Notes under the pieces: generated by a model
Databases searched by the model: none
Seen by the model: only the letters and a program-made list of their open reading frames with translations
Told to the model about the DNA's origin: nothing
In this document: positions 1 to 9,070 of the stretch, piece by piece
Layout: each line of letters opens with the position of its first letter
How positions within the stretch are numbered: position 1 is the stretch's first letter
NCBI RefSeq assembly: GCF_001642475.1
Contig: NW_019173942.1
Coordinates: 248,001-312,000, forward strand
Length of the DNA stretch: 64,000 nt
Source: Fonsecaea monophora
Lineage: Eukaryota > Ascomycota > Eurotiomycetes > Chaetothyriales > Herpotrichiellaceae
Direction of reading: 5' to 3'
Made by a program: the position numbers and the translations under genes

Positions 1-587
1 CGCGCAAAGTAACAAAAATACAAGACGAATCTCTGTCCGACTTCCAGATTAGGGATTTAAATGATGAGATCAACAAGTTGATGAAAGAGAAGTGGGGTTG
101 GGAACGGCGCATACGGGAGCTTGGGGGACCAAATTATATGCGAGGGGGAGGCACAGTCTTTGACGATCAGGGGCGAGAGGTTTCCGGGGGAGGAAAAGGG
201 TACAGATACTTCGGAAGGGCGAGAGAGCTACCTGGTGTGAAGGAGATGTTTGAGCGGGCGGCCAAGAGGAGAGCCCACGGCGACGAGGAAGAAGAAGCCG
301 CCAAGAAACCCCAGCTGGACATCAATCGGAGGAACCTCGACGCCAGATATTTCGGGTTTGGGCCTGACGAGGAGAATCCAACGCTTTTGAAATATGAGAG
401 GAAGAAAGAAAAGGAGGCTGTTGAGAGGGTGGCGAAGTTGGCTGGCGCAGAAGACGAGGATTCAGATTGGGAGCCATTACCTGGCGACGCCGGCGATGGT
501 GTGAGATGGCGCCTGCCTACCCTTGAAGAAGTTCAAGAAGAATTGGTGGATCGACGACGCCGGCAATTGCTTGACAGGCTTGGTTGA
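1..587 (+). CDS. ISY1: Pre-mRNA-splicing factor ISY1, 5' end missing
   Basis: Isy1 is a component of the NineTeen/Prp19-associated spliceosome and helps the first catalytic step of splicing in the nucleus. The reading frame is open from base 3, before any ATG, and reads IRDLNDEINKLMKEKWGWE, followed by the family hallmark IRELGGPNYMR. The gene therefore starts left of the window, and the in-frame ATG at 78 is internal. The C-terminal half is acidic and basic low-complexity sequence with many E and K residues. It ends in a helical stretch LPTLEEVQEELVDRRRRQLL, as in other fungal Isy1 proteins. About 194 codons are visible of an expected 230-280. No intron is needed in the visible part. Identification is secure; the start is outside the window. 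Confidence 0.93.
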   Translation, partial: RKVTKIQDESLSDFQIRDLNDEINKLMKEKWGWERRIRELGGPNYMRGGGTVFDDQGREVSGGGKGYRYFGRARELPGVKEMFERAAKRRAHGDEEEEAAKKPQLDINRRNLDARYFGFGPDEENPTLLKYERKKEKEAVERVAKLAGAEDEDSDWEPLPGDAGDGVRWRLPTLEEVQEELVDRRRRQLLDRLG

Positions 588-934
588 TATCACGAATGTC
601 GTTGAGAGCAGTACGCGGCCTGAGCTGTCTATTTCCAGGCATGAATCTTGGTCTCGGGTTGGAGCCCTGAGCACAACTGAATCATGCTTCCAGATCGGTA
701 TTCTGTCATACCACAGCCCTGCTATGCCTCCTCCTTTGTCCCACGAACCTCAGACAATATGTTTCTTCTCCCCGCGATACTCTGTTCGAGCAACTCAGAT
801 GGGTTGGGGACGCCGCTCGAAATCCTCACTGCCATCTTGGCTTCTGTCAAAAAATCTCTCCTCGACACTTTACAACTCTCCATGGATCAGAAACATGCGC
901 CCAACAAATCGGCTACCTCTTGGTCTCGACTCGG
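588..934. other. Intergenic, convergent 3' ends
   Basis: 347 bp between the ISY1 stop and the stop of a secreted-protein gene on the other strand. I see only presumed 3' UTR sequence and no further gene. Confidence 0.5.
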
Positions 935-1477
935 TCAACAATAGATGTGCTGAAAGGCCACATCCCCATTCCCGCTGTTTCTCTTGACTCCAATGTTCAC
1001 CTCTGAACTGTAAAACACATTGTTCTTCTCCGAGACAAGCTGCATGTTTGCTGGGATCAGTTGTGTACCACTTTTGCCAGCATCTATCGCCGAGTTGGCT
1101 TGAGTGTTGAAGATGATCTTGACGTCTCGAGTTCCTGTTCCTGAGGTGCTGAAGCCTGTGCAAGCGAAGATGACGTCTACATCTTTGTCACCTTTTGGGC
1201 CGCCGATATAACCCAAGACGTTCTGACAGAACTTGCTAAGGTAGAATGGGTCTGGTGCAGTCTGAATATTGATGTTGGCCTCATAGATCCCACCACAGAC
1301 CGGGTTCACTACGTCGGGATCGATGTTGAGGGACAAGGTGTCTGAGGTGGATGTGACGTTTCGCGTGGTAAAAGTCTGCGGCCGGCGATTGATGGGATAG
1401 CGATTACTGGACGGACGAGGCACAGATGCTGCGCTGGTGAAGCTGAGCAAGACCAGCAGAAGGACGCAAAGCCGCAT
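935..1477 (-). CDS. Small secreted protein, unknown function
   Basis: A 180-residue protein with a clear signal peptide: MRLCVLLLVLLSFTSAASVP has a short N-region, a hydrophobic core and an AxA-type cleavage site near residues 16-18. The mature part is Asn/Ser/Thr-rich. It has four cysteines outside the signal: CGG near residue 61, FCQN near 83, ACTG near 105 and one at the extreme C-terminus (HIYC). These could form two disulfides. One NVTS sequon is present. There are no transmembrane segments or GPI signal, so a soluble extracellular protein is likely. I do not recognise the family. The single-exon model uses the only ATG that gives a signal peptide. An intron near the 3' end cannot be excluded. 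Confidence 0.6.
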   Translation of the reverse strand: MRLCVLLLVLLSFTSAASVPRPSSNRYPINRRPQTFTTRNVTSTSDTLSLNIDPDVVNPVCGGIYEANINIQTAPDPFYLSKFCQNVLGYIGGPKGDKDVDVIFACTGFSTSGTGTRDVKIIFNTQANSAIDAGKSGTQLIPANMQLVSEKNNVFYSSEVNIGVKRNSGNGDVAFQHIYC

Positions 1478-2695
1478 GGTGGGAGGATCTCTGAATATTT
1501 TGTCTCAAAGCCAGCAACAATGCACAAAGCTCACACGGGGTGACTCGGGAATCGTTGGGAGCAAAGAAGGGATGTTTGAGGCTGTTTAACAGCGTTGCAA
1601 GGCCGAGATGGAACTGGGAGAGTAGGACTGTGCGTTCTTTATATGACTAGGAAGATGATCCCAGCGACCGCAGCTGAAGTCAAGCCAAGACCACCATGAT
1701 GCGCAGTTCTAAAGCCGCATCGATTGTACCCATTCCTCCATTTCTTCCGACGTCTACGAGGTACCAACTGATTGTCGTCTTGTTTCTGAACCGTCTGTTG
1801 TGGCAATCCCCAGAACTCCCAGTCATTGGTTTCTTGGACGTGGTGTGGTCATACAAAGTGATGCAATGGCTCTTCCTGACCTTGTTGGCCGGGCACCAGC
1901 ACCCTCAGCTACCACCCATCGTTGGATGGTGATATCTTGTATCTTCCTGCAGTCAATATAGCCAGAATTGGAGTGGAAATTACCTGATGCTGCACAGCGT
2001 ACGCAACGTTGCTCGTATCCATGTTTGCTCCTCTGCTGGGTCGCCGTTGATTCGACGACCTTGTCTGGGATCCTGTACGCTCCATCGTGCGACCACGCAG
2101 ATAGCCTTTGGTGATCCATTCAGCTCGTGATGATATGCAGGTATCCATGCACCGGTGTGTAGACACGCAGGAGGAGTTCCCAGGACAAATACCAATTCAT
2201 CCACCATACAGGGCGATCTATTCCCTTCTTGCGGAGGTGAGCCTCGCGCGTCTAGGATCCCTCAAAGTTTGCTTTTTCTGTCCCCAATTCCACGCGCCAC
2301 AATCATCCAGAGGAAACGACACTCTTGAGTAAGGTGCAGTGACACGGCATTGGATCTTGGTAGGGAATTGCGCTTCATGGGTCCGCGCAGACGTGGAAAT
2401 TTCACGCCTCCATCATATGCTTCGCCAAATGTAGTAGCCCTGACCGTGTCAAGGACGAGGTGAGGATAGAAGGACATTTGGTTCCGGAGGCATTGAAGGA
2501 ACTTGGTCTAATTCGGCATGATGTTTTTCCCGGTCCGACTCCTTTTTCATCAGCCTCAACGCGCCTCCTCCCCCCCTCAGATTCAAGAACCAAGACATGT
2601 CAAACGCGCCCGGACAGTGTCCCAAGGTCTAACCTTTGGTTCTCCCACGATGCTCTCATCTCGCAAACAGATGGCCCTCGTCTCCTGCCGTGGCC
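1478..2695. other. Divergent intergenic region
   Basis: 1.2 kb between the secreted-protein gene (minus) and the GT69 gene (plus), so it contains two divergent promoters. The open frames here are short, overlap each other and show no recognisable domain. I see no further gene. Confidence 0.4.
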
Positions 2696-4000
2696 ATGTT
2701 ACTTCCGCCGCGATCCTACCGCCGTTCTCCTCTCCAACGCCGTGCTCTGCGGCTTCTCCTCTACGTCCTGTTCACATTCTTTGTCTTTGACCTGCTCACG
2801 ATTCTAAAACACCACCGCGAGTTCACCCGTAACCTCCTCGACCATGTATACACATCCCCAGCGCTTCTACCGACGCCGCTACAGAATCAAAAGATCTTCA
2901 TCGTCGCCCAGTTCTGGACCAATGCACATGTCATCTCCGAGCGATGGGGTCAGGCTCTTCTCGATCTGGTAGGAGTTTTGGGAAAGGAGAATGTATACGT
3001 GAGCATCTACGAGTCGGGGAGCCTAGACAACACAAAGGAAGTTCTGAAAATGCTGGATGATGTGCTGGCGCAGAACAACATTCCTCACCAAACGGTCTTG
3101 GATCCAACTACGCACGCAGATGAAATTAACGCTGGTCCGCTCGATGACCAGGGTGTCCCTCGGCAGGGCTGGATTCAGACCACGAGTGTGGGAACGCAAT
3201 GGGGTAAAGAGATGCGAAGAATTCCATACCTCGCTCGCTTACGGAACCTATCTCTAAAGCCTCTCTTCAGGCTCCGCGACGAGCAAGGGCAAAAGTACGA
3301 TAGGATCCTTTTCCTCAATGATGTCGTGTTCCGCCCACAGGACGTCCTTACACTCTTGGCCACGAACCAAGGTTCCTTCTCTTCCGCATGTGCCCTTGAC
3401 TTCCATTTGCCACCAGCCTATTACGATACCTTCGTTCTAAGGGATAATGAAAGATTGGCCACAGTCCAGTCTATATTTCCCTATTTCCGTTCTCCGGAGT
3501 CTCGTGAGTCAATGCTCAAGGGTCTCCCAACCAAAGTCTCAGCATGCTGGAACGGGATGATCGCGATGGACAGCACGCCTTTCTACGATGGACTTCAGTT
3601 TCGTGCACTGAGCGATAGTCTTGCCAGCAAGCATCTTGAAGCCAGCGAATGCTGTCTCATCCACACAGACATGAACCTCACTTCTCCCGGTTCTGCTGAT
3701 CGGATATACGTCAACCCGTCAGTACGTGTTGGATACACCGTGGAAGCCTACAACGCCACGCACTTTGGACCTGACGAGACCTTTGTTTCCGCAACGCAAT
3801 ACGTCATTGGGGTATGGACAAATCGTGTTAGGAGACACATTTTGCCACGCGAGACCAAGACTATGAAGGAAGTCAAAAAGAAAATGGAAAGGTGGGTCAA
3901 AGAAGGGGAGAATTCGCTGGAGGATAGAAAGGAGACTGGGGAGCTGTGTATCATCGATGAACAGCATATCCTGATTTGGAACGGGTGGAAGCACGTATAA
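2696..4000 (+). CDS. GT69 family alpha-1,3-mannosyltransferase (CMT1/CAP59 type)
   Basis: A 434-residue type II membrane protein. A short basic cytosolic tail (PPRSYRRSPLQRRALR) is followed by one hydrophobic anchor, LLLYVLFTFFVFDLLTI, near residues 17-35, and then a lumenal domain. The lumenal part carries features of the cryptococcal mannosyltransferase family (CAP59_mtransfer, GT69): IFIVAQFWTNAHVI, the segment VYVSIYESGSLDNTKE and the DxD-like region KYDRILFLNDVVFRPQDVL. After these come SACALDFHLPPAYYDTFVLRD and the late SACWNGMIAMD and CCLIHTDMN. These enzymes act in the Golgi on cell-surface glycans. The frame is open upstream to a non-ATG codon, so I start at the first ATG (2696), which directly precedes the anchor. 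It is uninterrupted by introns. Family assignment is strong; the exact acceptor glycan is unknown. Confidence 0.88.
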   Translation: MLLPPRSYRRSPLQRRALRLLLYVLFTFFVFDLLTILKHHREFTRNLLDHVYTSPALLPTPLQNQKIFIVAQFWTNAHVISERWGQALLDLVGVLGKENVYVSIYESGSLDNTKEVLKMLDDVLAQNNIPHQTVLDPTTHADEINAGPLDDQGVPRQGWIQTTSVGTQWGKEMRRIPYLARLRNLSLKPLFRLRDEQGQKYDRILFLNDVVFRPQDVLTLLATNQGSFSSACALDFHLPPAYYDTFVLRDNERLATVQSIFPYFRSPESRESMLKGLPTKVSACWNGMIAMDSTPFYDGLQFRALSDSLASKHLEASECCLIHTDMNLTSPGSADRIYVNPSVRVGYTVEAYNATHFGPDETFVSATQYVIGVWTNRVRRHILPRETKTMKEVKKKMERWVKEGENSLEDRKETGELCIIDEQHILIWNGWKHV

Positions 4001-4860
4001 CCCGTTGTCTGCGAAGCTGGCATTCTCTTCGACCTATGTTTATTGGAGGAGCAGGGTCTTGTGTCTTGACGTTGACATTGGAACGGCAATCTAGAAGATC
4101 GGAGCATGGGTATGGCACTATGGTACATCTTGGATAGAAAAGTAAATGCTTTGAGTGAACTGGTGGCAACGTGATTTGGGATTCTATTTGCAGGGAGGCC
4201 ATTGATCATAGAAAGAACCGGTGCTGTCGGACAAGACACCGATGTGTATTTGGGAAGACCACGAGGATTGGCTAGGGAGGTTATTTTTCTTCAAGGCTCA
4301 CGAAGTTCCTCCGACTGTTAGATTTATCCGCTCGTCAGCTGCCATGTCATGCCAATGAGAGCTCTTGTCAAGGTGTCCAAAAGGATTCGATACGAAGATT
4401 CCAGGAGACACGGGCACAACTCCTGGAATGGCAATTCATCATTTGGAAAATCCGCTTCAAAAGCCCAGTGGCCTCAAATCCAATGTTGAGGCATATGTTC
4501 AAGCTGATAAATGATGTCTCGGACCTGTGTGAAAAGGTGAACACGCTTTCTTCAGGCAAGGGTTGTTGTTTCAGCACCATAGGACGGGTGATCCAGTCCA
4601 AGTTGTGACCCTTTCTTTGAGGAGCCCGGGTCTAATGTTTCTGGGTTGCCCACGTTACGCACGGGGGACGGTACGTCGGGGTGTTCAAAAGGCGCGAACG
4701 CATCTGTTCCGAGGAGCGTAGAGAACCTTCTTGCGGTGATCGGGGCCCAGGGAGAACACGGATCCTTTGTTTCCACGAGACATCTACCTCGGTGCGTCGT
4801 CCAAACCAGAATCCCGTCAATAGCGACGAGCTTTTTGAGTCAGACCTGTCTCAAGGATGC
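4001..4860. other. Intergenic, convergent 3' ends
   Basis: 860 bp between the stops of the GT69 gene and HTD2. It is long for paired 3' UTRs in such a genome. All open frames are short and overlapping, and none resembles a known protein. Confidence 0.4.
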
Positions 4861-6153
4861 TCATCCCTCCGAGGCACCGCTGGCAGCCTGCTCTTCTTCC
4901 TCGTCAATTAGGTATTGATCCTGGGAATCCTCGTTCGACGGAGCTGGCGCCTCAGCGGCAACTTTGGCAGCCGCCTCTGAACTAGGATGCGCTATTGGCG
5001 AAACCCAGGCTGACCCTCGAACGGCTGTCGTGGCATCTCCTCCTGCGCCTTTCTGAATCCAGACTTCCCATTTCTCCCAAGTCGCTCCGAATGCAGTCCT
5101 AAATTTTGTCCCCTGTGGTTGAATGTCATGCACCTTCTTGCAGGCGATCGTGATCTGTTCGTTCACAAAAAGCGGAAGGAGATTTTTGTACTGAAATGTC
5201 CGAATGGCCAAGGTGTACGATTTCCCAACCGTGTGAAGAGCGAGAGCTTCGCCGAGGATATCCAACATGAGGACAGAAGTCAAGGGGCCATGTACAATGA
5301 GTTTTGGAAGACCGTAAACCTGTCGGGTGTAGTCTGCATCGAGATGTATGGCATGGGCGTTTCTAGACAGGGCGCTGAATCTGAAGAGTAGTGTTGGTGA
5401 AGGGATCATACTTTGCGAGTATACCGGGTTAGAGGGGGGCTTGAGTATACGCGGTGGAGCGGTCGATTTTAGACTCTCTGGGATTTCCCGCATGAAGCAG
5501 AGGTATTTCTCCTCTTTAAGCACGATGTTGTCCCTTCGATTCGTGGCGCGGAGACCTCCCAGTCTTCTACGCACAGGTTTCCCCCGGGCATCTACCATGG
5601 CGGGAAAGAGTGTCCTTGTTAACGTGACAAATACTTTCGCGTTCTCACTGGTAAGGTCGCCAACGAGTCGAGTGTCTGTAATTCTCTCCTTGACAGCGAC
5701 GAATTTCGGCCGGGCAGTCCATATGCTGGGAATCTGAAACTCCATGTAGCCTCCAGCCCATACTCGATATTTCCATTCGTCACTGGGAGCATGGCGCTTT
5801 TCAGCACCGTCATGGCCTAGCTCATGCTCATAAGGTAGGCTGTTGAATGACACTTGATGATAGCCTGGGGGAACACTATTTGGTGGCCGGAGATCTGAAA
5901 GCGAAAGGTGGCTTTGCAGGGTTTTCCGCAGAGCGCGGATATTGAATCCATCCCAGGGGCCTTCATCAGTTGGCATGTGGCGGGTTTTCATGGATTCGAG
6001 CTGTTGAGCGAAGTCGGGAGCAGATTCTTCGATAGACCCGGCAGCGACATGTTGCCAGCGAGTCCATATTATTCCTGGTTTGGGGATGGTCCGTGGCCTA
6101 GAGGTCGACTTTGTGCGAGCGAGAGAAGACAATAACGAACATGTCCAAGACAT
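4861..6153 (-). CDS. HTD2: Mitochondrial 3-hydroxyacyl-ACP dehydratase HTD2
   Basis: A 430-residue protein that fits 3-hydroxyacyl-thioester dehydratase type 2 of mitochondrial fatty-acid synthesis (FAS II), which makes octanoyl-ACP for lipoate. The N-terminus (SLLSSLARTKSTSRPRT) is rich in S, R and T and poor in acids, as in a mitochondrial presequence. The first half contains the family's conserved WKYRVWAGGYMEF and the segment LVFVT-like KVFVTLTRTLFP. The hot-dog (MaoC-like) domain is around residues 255-345: TLLFRFSALSRNAHAIHLD, where the His and Asp are the catalytic type, followed by YGLPKLIVHGPLT and a helix. The last 50 residues are an acidic low-complexity tail (EEEEQAASGASEG). Its ATG lies 232 bp from the divergent CENP-T ATG, so the two share a short promoter. 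No intron is required. Confidence 0.85.
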   Translation of the reverse strand: MSWTCSLLSSLARTKSTSRPRTIPKPGIIWTRWQHVAAGSIEESAPDFAQQLESMKTRHMPTDEGPWDGFNIRALRKTLQSHLSLSDLRPPNSVPPGYHQVSFNSLPYEHELGHDGAEKRHAPSDEWKYRVWAGGYMEFQIPSIWTARPKFVAVKERITDTRLVGDLTSENAKVFVTLTRTLFPAMVDARGKPVRRRLGGLRATNRRDNIVLKEEKYLCFMREIPESLKSTAPPRILKPPSNPVYSQSMIPSPTLLFRFSALSRNAHAIHLDADYTRQVYGLPKLIVHGPLTSVLMLDILGEALALHTVGKSYTLAIRTFQYKNLLPLFVNEQITIACKKVHDIQPQGTKFRTAFGATWEKWEVWIQKGAGGDATTAVRGSAWVSPIAHPSSEAAAKVAAEAPAPSNEDSQDQYLIDEEEEQAASGASEG

Positions 6154-6385
6154 AGGAGATTGACAAGTGGCCTACGAGGCCATCATATAGAACTTGGGAC
6201 AGATCCAACTGATTGACGAGAAAAGAAACGAGTCTATTGGCACTTAGCGAGTTCAGCGACTTTGTTCACGTGATCTCGTGTCGCCATGAGTTGACCAAGA
6301 CGCGTCTCCCAATGACTTGTGGCCCCTCTCATTCATGAGCAGGGCGCACGACTTCGCTGACCTTTGACAATCTCAGAACTCCAAC

Positions 6386-7873
6386 ATGTCTTCTCGAAAA
6401 CAAACCTTGAAAGAGACGCAAGCCTCGCAGACCCCTTCGCGATATGCGCCGTCCACACCCCATGCGATCCGCGCCCTTCAACAACGAAGCGGAGCCAAGA
6501 CGCGCTCAGTTCGCAGGAGGAGGGCATTCAGCGACACCGTGCGACCAGACTCGGCGAGAGGTATCTTGAGACAGCTGGCTAAAATTACTGCACCCGCCAG
6601 TAAAAGAGTAATACCTACACCTGGAACTGTGAGGGGAAAAGAAAACAGAGCGCCATGGGTTGAAAGCCCGCTGAATGAGGGGGATGTCGCGCAGAATGCC
6701 AAAAGACCACGTCTGGCTCTGGATATTGACGAAAGTCTGGAGAGCATTGAAATGCCTCAACCAACCGAGGACGAGGACGAGGATAGCGAACTCCCAGCCG
6801 CTCCTACGCCTTCAATTCTGCCAGATGACGACGGCAAGCTATACAATCTGGATCCAACATTTACATTCCGGTCTCTAGATTACGGGAGACAAATACATTC
6901 GCCTGAACCCAGCCGCCGTATGTCTAGACGTTCCTTTCCTGCGTCAGATCCTGTCGGACAGGCCAGCTTTAATGGCGGAGATGAGGAAGCTACGTTCCTA
7001 TCCGAGAGAGGCAGAAGGGCGGAAACAGTCGAACCAACAGAAAATCTGTCACGTTACGACTTTGGGATGATCGACATGGATGGTTTCCATTCGGAGCTCG
7101 AAATCAGAAGAGAGTCGCTTTTTCAGGGCTTTCCAGAGAGTCTGGAGAAAACCAAACATGATTTTTACACACCTCTTCGGGATGAGGGAGGGGAAACTGA
7201 GGCCTTGAAGGGCCTCGAGGATCTTCAGAGATCCCCATCCATAGCCGCACCTGATGAGAGCAATTTACATATCCCGACGTTTGACGATACGGACTTCCAA
7301 CTGCCGGTTCCGGAAATGGAAACAACTTCAAAATATGCTCAGCGCGCTGGGGAAGCAAGACTTGTCGAAGCGTCACCATCAGGACACGATGGCCATCAAC
7401 GAAAAGAAAGTCCCGAGCCAGAAGCGGACCCAGAAGCGGACCTTGAATATGGAGCTCCTCTTGAAGACTCTGTTAGGGAAGAGGCCCCACGACCAGCGCC
7501 TCAACATACCCGTCGGAAGAAATTAAAGTTGACTCGACAAGGGGAAATGGTACCGTCCTTGCCCAGAAGCCTGATTAGACGGGCAGCCATTGAAGCACAA
7601 GCCCGGCTCGGCAATCGCCGGCCTAAACTTGGAAGGGACCACATGCAAGCTCTTGAACAGGCGACCGAATGGTATTTCGAGCAAGTCGGCGAAGACCTGG
7701 GAGCTTACTCAACCCACGCGCGGCGGAAACGCATCGATCAGAGTGACGTCCTAATGCTCATGCGTAGGCAACGGTTGCTCCAAGTTGATGGAGAGCTTGT
7801 GAAAGCTGCGAAAGAGTTGCTTCCCAAGGACATCGCTGCTGGCTTAAATCTCGATGAATTAGCGGATCAATGA
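6386..7873 (+). CDS. CNN1: Kinetochore protein CENP-T (Cnn1 / Cnp20 homologue)
   Basis: A 495-residue protein with the architecture of CENP-T, the inner-kinetochore CCAN subunit that links centromeric DNA to the Ndc80 complex. The C-terminal 100 residues form the histone fold. MVPSLPRSLIRRAAIEAQ is helix 1, followed by RRPKLGRDHMQALEQATEWY (long helix 2) and RKRIDQSDVLMLMRRQRLL (helix 3), with the tail GLNLDELADQ. The N-terminus has a basic region and a helix, SARGILRQLAKITAPASKRV, which looks like the Ndc80-binding CENP-T motif (inference). The middle is disordered, rich in acidic residues and S/TP sites, as expected for CDK regulation. Lysine-arginine islands (RRKKLKLTR) precede the histone fold. 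There are no introns. Its stop is only 15 bp from the convergent SURF1 stop. Confidence 0.85.
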   Translation: MSSRKQTLKETQASQTPSRYAPSTPHAIRALQQRSGAKTRSVRRRRAFSDTVRPDSARGILRQLAKITAPASKRVIPTPGTVRGKENRAPWVESPLNEGDVAQNAKRPRLALDIDESLESIEMPQPTEDEDEDSELPAAPTPSILPDDDGKLYNLDPTFTFRSLDYGRQIHSPEPSRRMSRRSFPASDPVGQASFNGGDEEATFLSERGRRAETVEPTENLSRYDFGMIDMDGFHSELEIRRESLFQGFPESLEKTKHDFYTPLRDEGGETEALKGLEDLQRSPSIAAPDESNLHIPTFDDTDFQLPVPEMETTSKYAQRAGEARLVEASPSGHDGHQRKESPEPEADPEADLEYGAPLEDSVREEAPRPAPQHTRRKKLKLTRQGEMVPSLPRSLIRRAAIEAQARLGNRRPKLGRDHMQALEQATEWYFEQVGEDLGAYSTHARRKRIDQSDVLMLMRRQRLLQVDGELVKAAKELLPKDIAAGLNLDELADQ

Positions 7874-7888
7874 TCGCCATTGGAAATG

Positions 7889-8872
7889 CTACCAATTGGT
7901 GACATGGCGGACTCGTCGAGCTCTGTCAACCGGTTTCTTCTTCAACAGCATCCACATCATGAGCGTTGTGGCGGCGGATAATGAGTACCTGACGGATTAA
8001 TGAGATACGATTTGTTGCAAACCAAGCGCAGACACTCACCATGTAAAAATATACTGCAGATGATTGTTCCTCAGATTGACTTCTGGGGCTCTCCCGATCG
8101 GTATCCCTCTCGCTTCTCGAGAATAGCTAACTAATAAGTCGGGAGTCATGGTCTCTTCGATCCAGACAGGGTCCGCGCCCACAACCTCTGCCATTTCGTG
8201 AACGTCGGGGAAATAGAATTTGCCATTCTCGGGCTGGTTCTTTGGCGTGAAGAAGTTCTTCTTCCAAGGCTCTCGGAGCAGTCCCGAAACGGTGATCTCG
8301 CCTCTGGGCAAGCTTTCCGGATCTCTGTCGACCTGATATTTCTTCTCTTTGCTGATCCAACCCCTGTTGACCAAGATAGTACTCCCACCTTCTCGTTCTA
8401 GAGGGGTGACCACCATGAAACCATCCTTCCCGTCCTGCGTCCTCGGCCCGATGAGCATCTCTTTATCATGTCTGAATCTCCCTGTGGCATACACTCTTCT
8501 GTAATCAAATTCATGGATAGCTTCGGGGTCGATCCTCGGTGGTAGGGGTAGTGGTGGGCGCACGAGACGATCTTCGTATCTTGCGACGAGCTTGGTCTTC
8601 CAATCCAACCGTTGGATTTGCCAGGTGCCGAGTACAAAAGCAGTGATTGGGATGAGCGATAGTATGGCAATACCGATTTTGCTGTGTTTTTGACCGGTGC
8701 GCACCAGACGTGGAGGTGCATCAACTATTGAGACAAAGTCCTCATTGTTGTTTGGTGGTGTTGAGGGCTTCTCGGTCGCAAGGCGACGAGATTGGGGTTT
8801 GGTTAACGGACGAGAAGGACCCCCAGTGCGCGAAAGAAGTGACCGGAGGAGCTTCAAGTCATACTTGGCCAT
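7889..8872 (-). CDS. SHY1: SURF1 family cytochrome oxidase assembly factor (Shy1)
   Basis: Surf1/Shy1 acts in the mitochondrial inner membrane in assembly of cytochrome c oxidase subunit 1. I model two exons, 8040-8872 and 7889-7988, with a 51-bp intron (7989-8039, GTGAGT...CAG). This gives 310 residues. Without splicing the frame would stop right after HLQYIFTW and lose the second transmembrane helix. With it, the C-terminus continues YSLSAATTLMMWMLLKKK, which restores the two-TM topology of the family. TM1 is IGIAILSLIPITAFVLGTWQ, followed by the conserved RLDWKTKLVARYEDRL. Other family signatures are FDYRRVYATGRF, GFMVVTPLER, ILVNRGWI and VNLRNNHLQYIFTW. The first 45 residues are basic and suit a presequence. 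The ATG is 198 bp from the divergent UBX-protein ATG. Confidence 0.93.
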
Positions 8873-9070
8873 GTCTTCTCCTCAAATGAAAGCTGTATGT
8901 GAGATGGACAGTTGAGAGCAGAGTCGCAAATAATTTCTCGGAGGTGCTGCGCGTGCCGAATGACGTCTCGTAAGATCCTCGCATCATCTCCGCTTGCATA
9001 CGAAATCCGGTATCAGTTGATTCGCAATCGACGCAAGACATCGGCCATTGCGATCCACTCTACATTCAAG

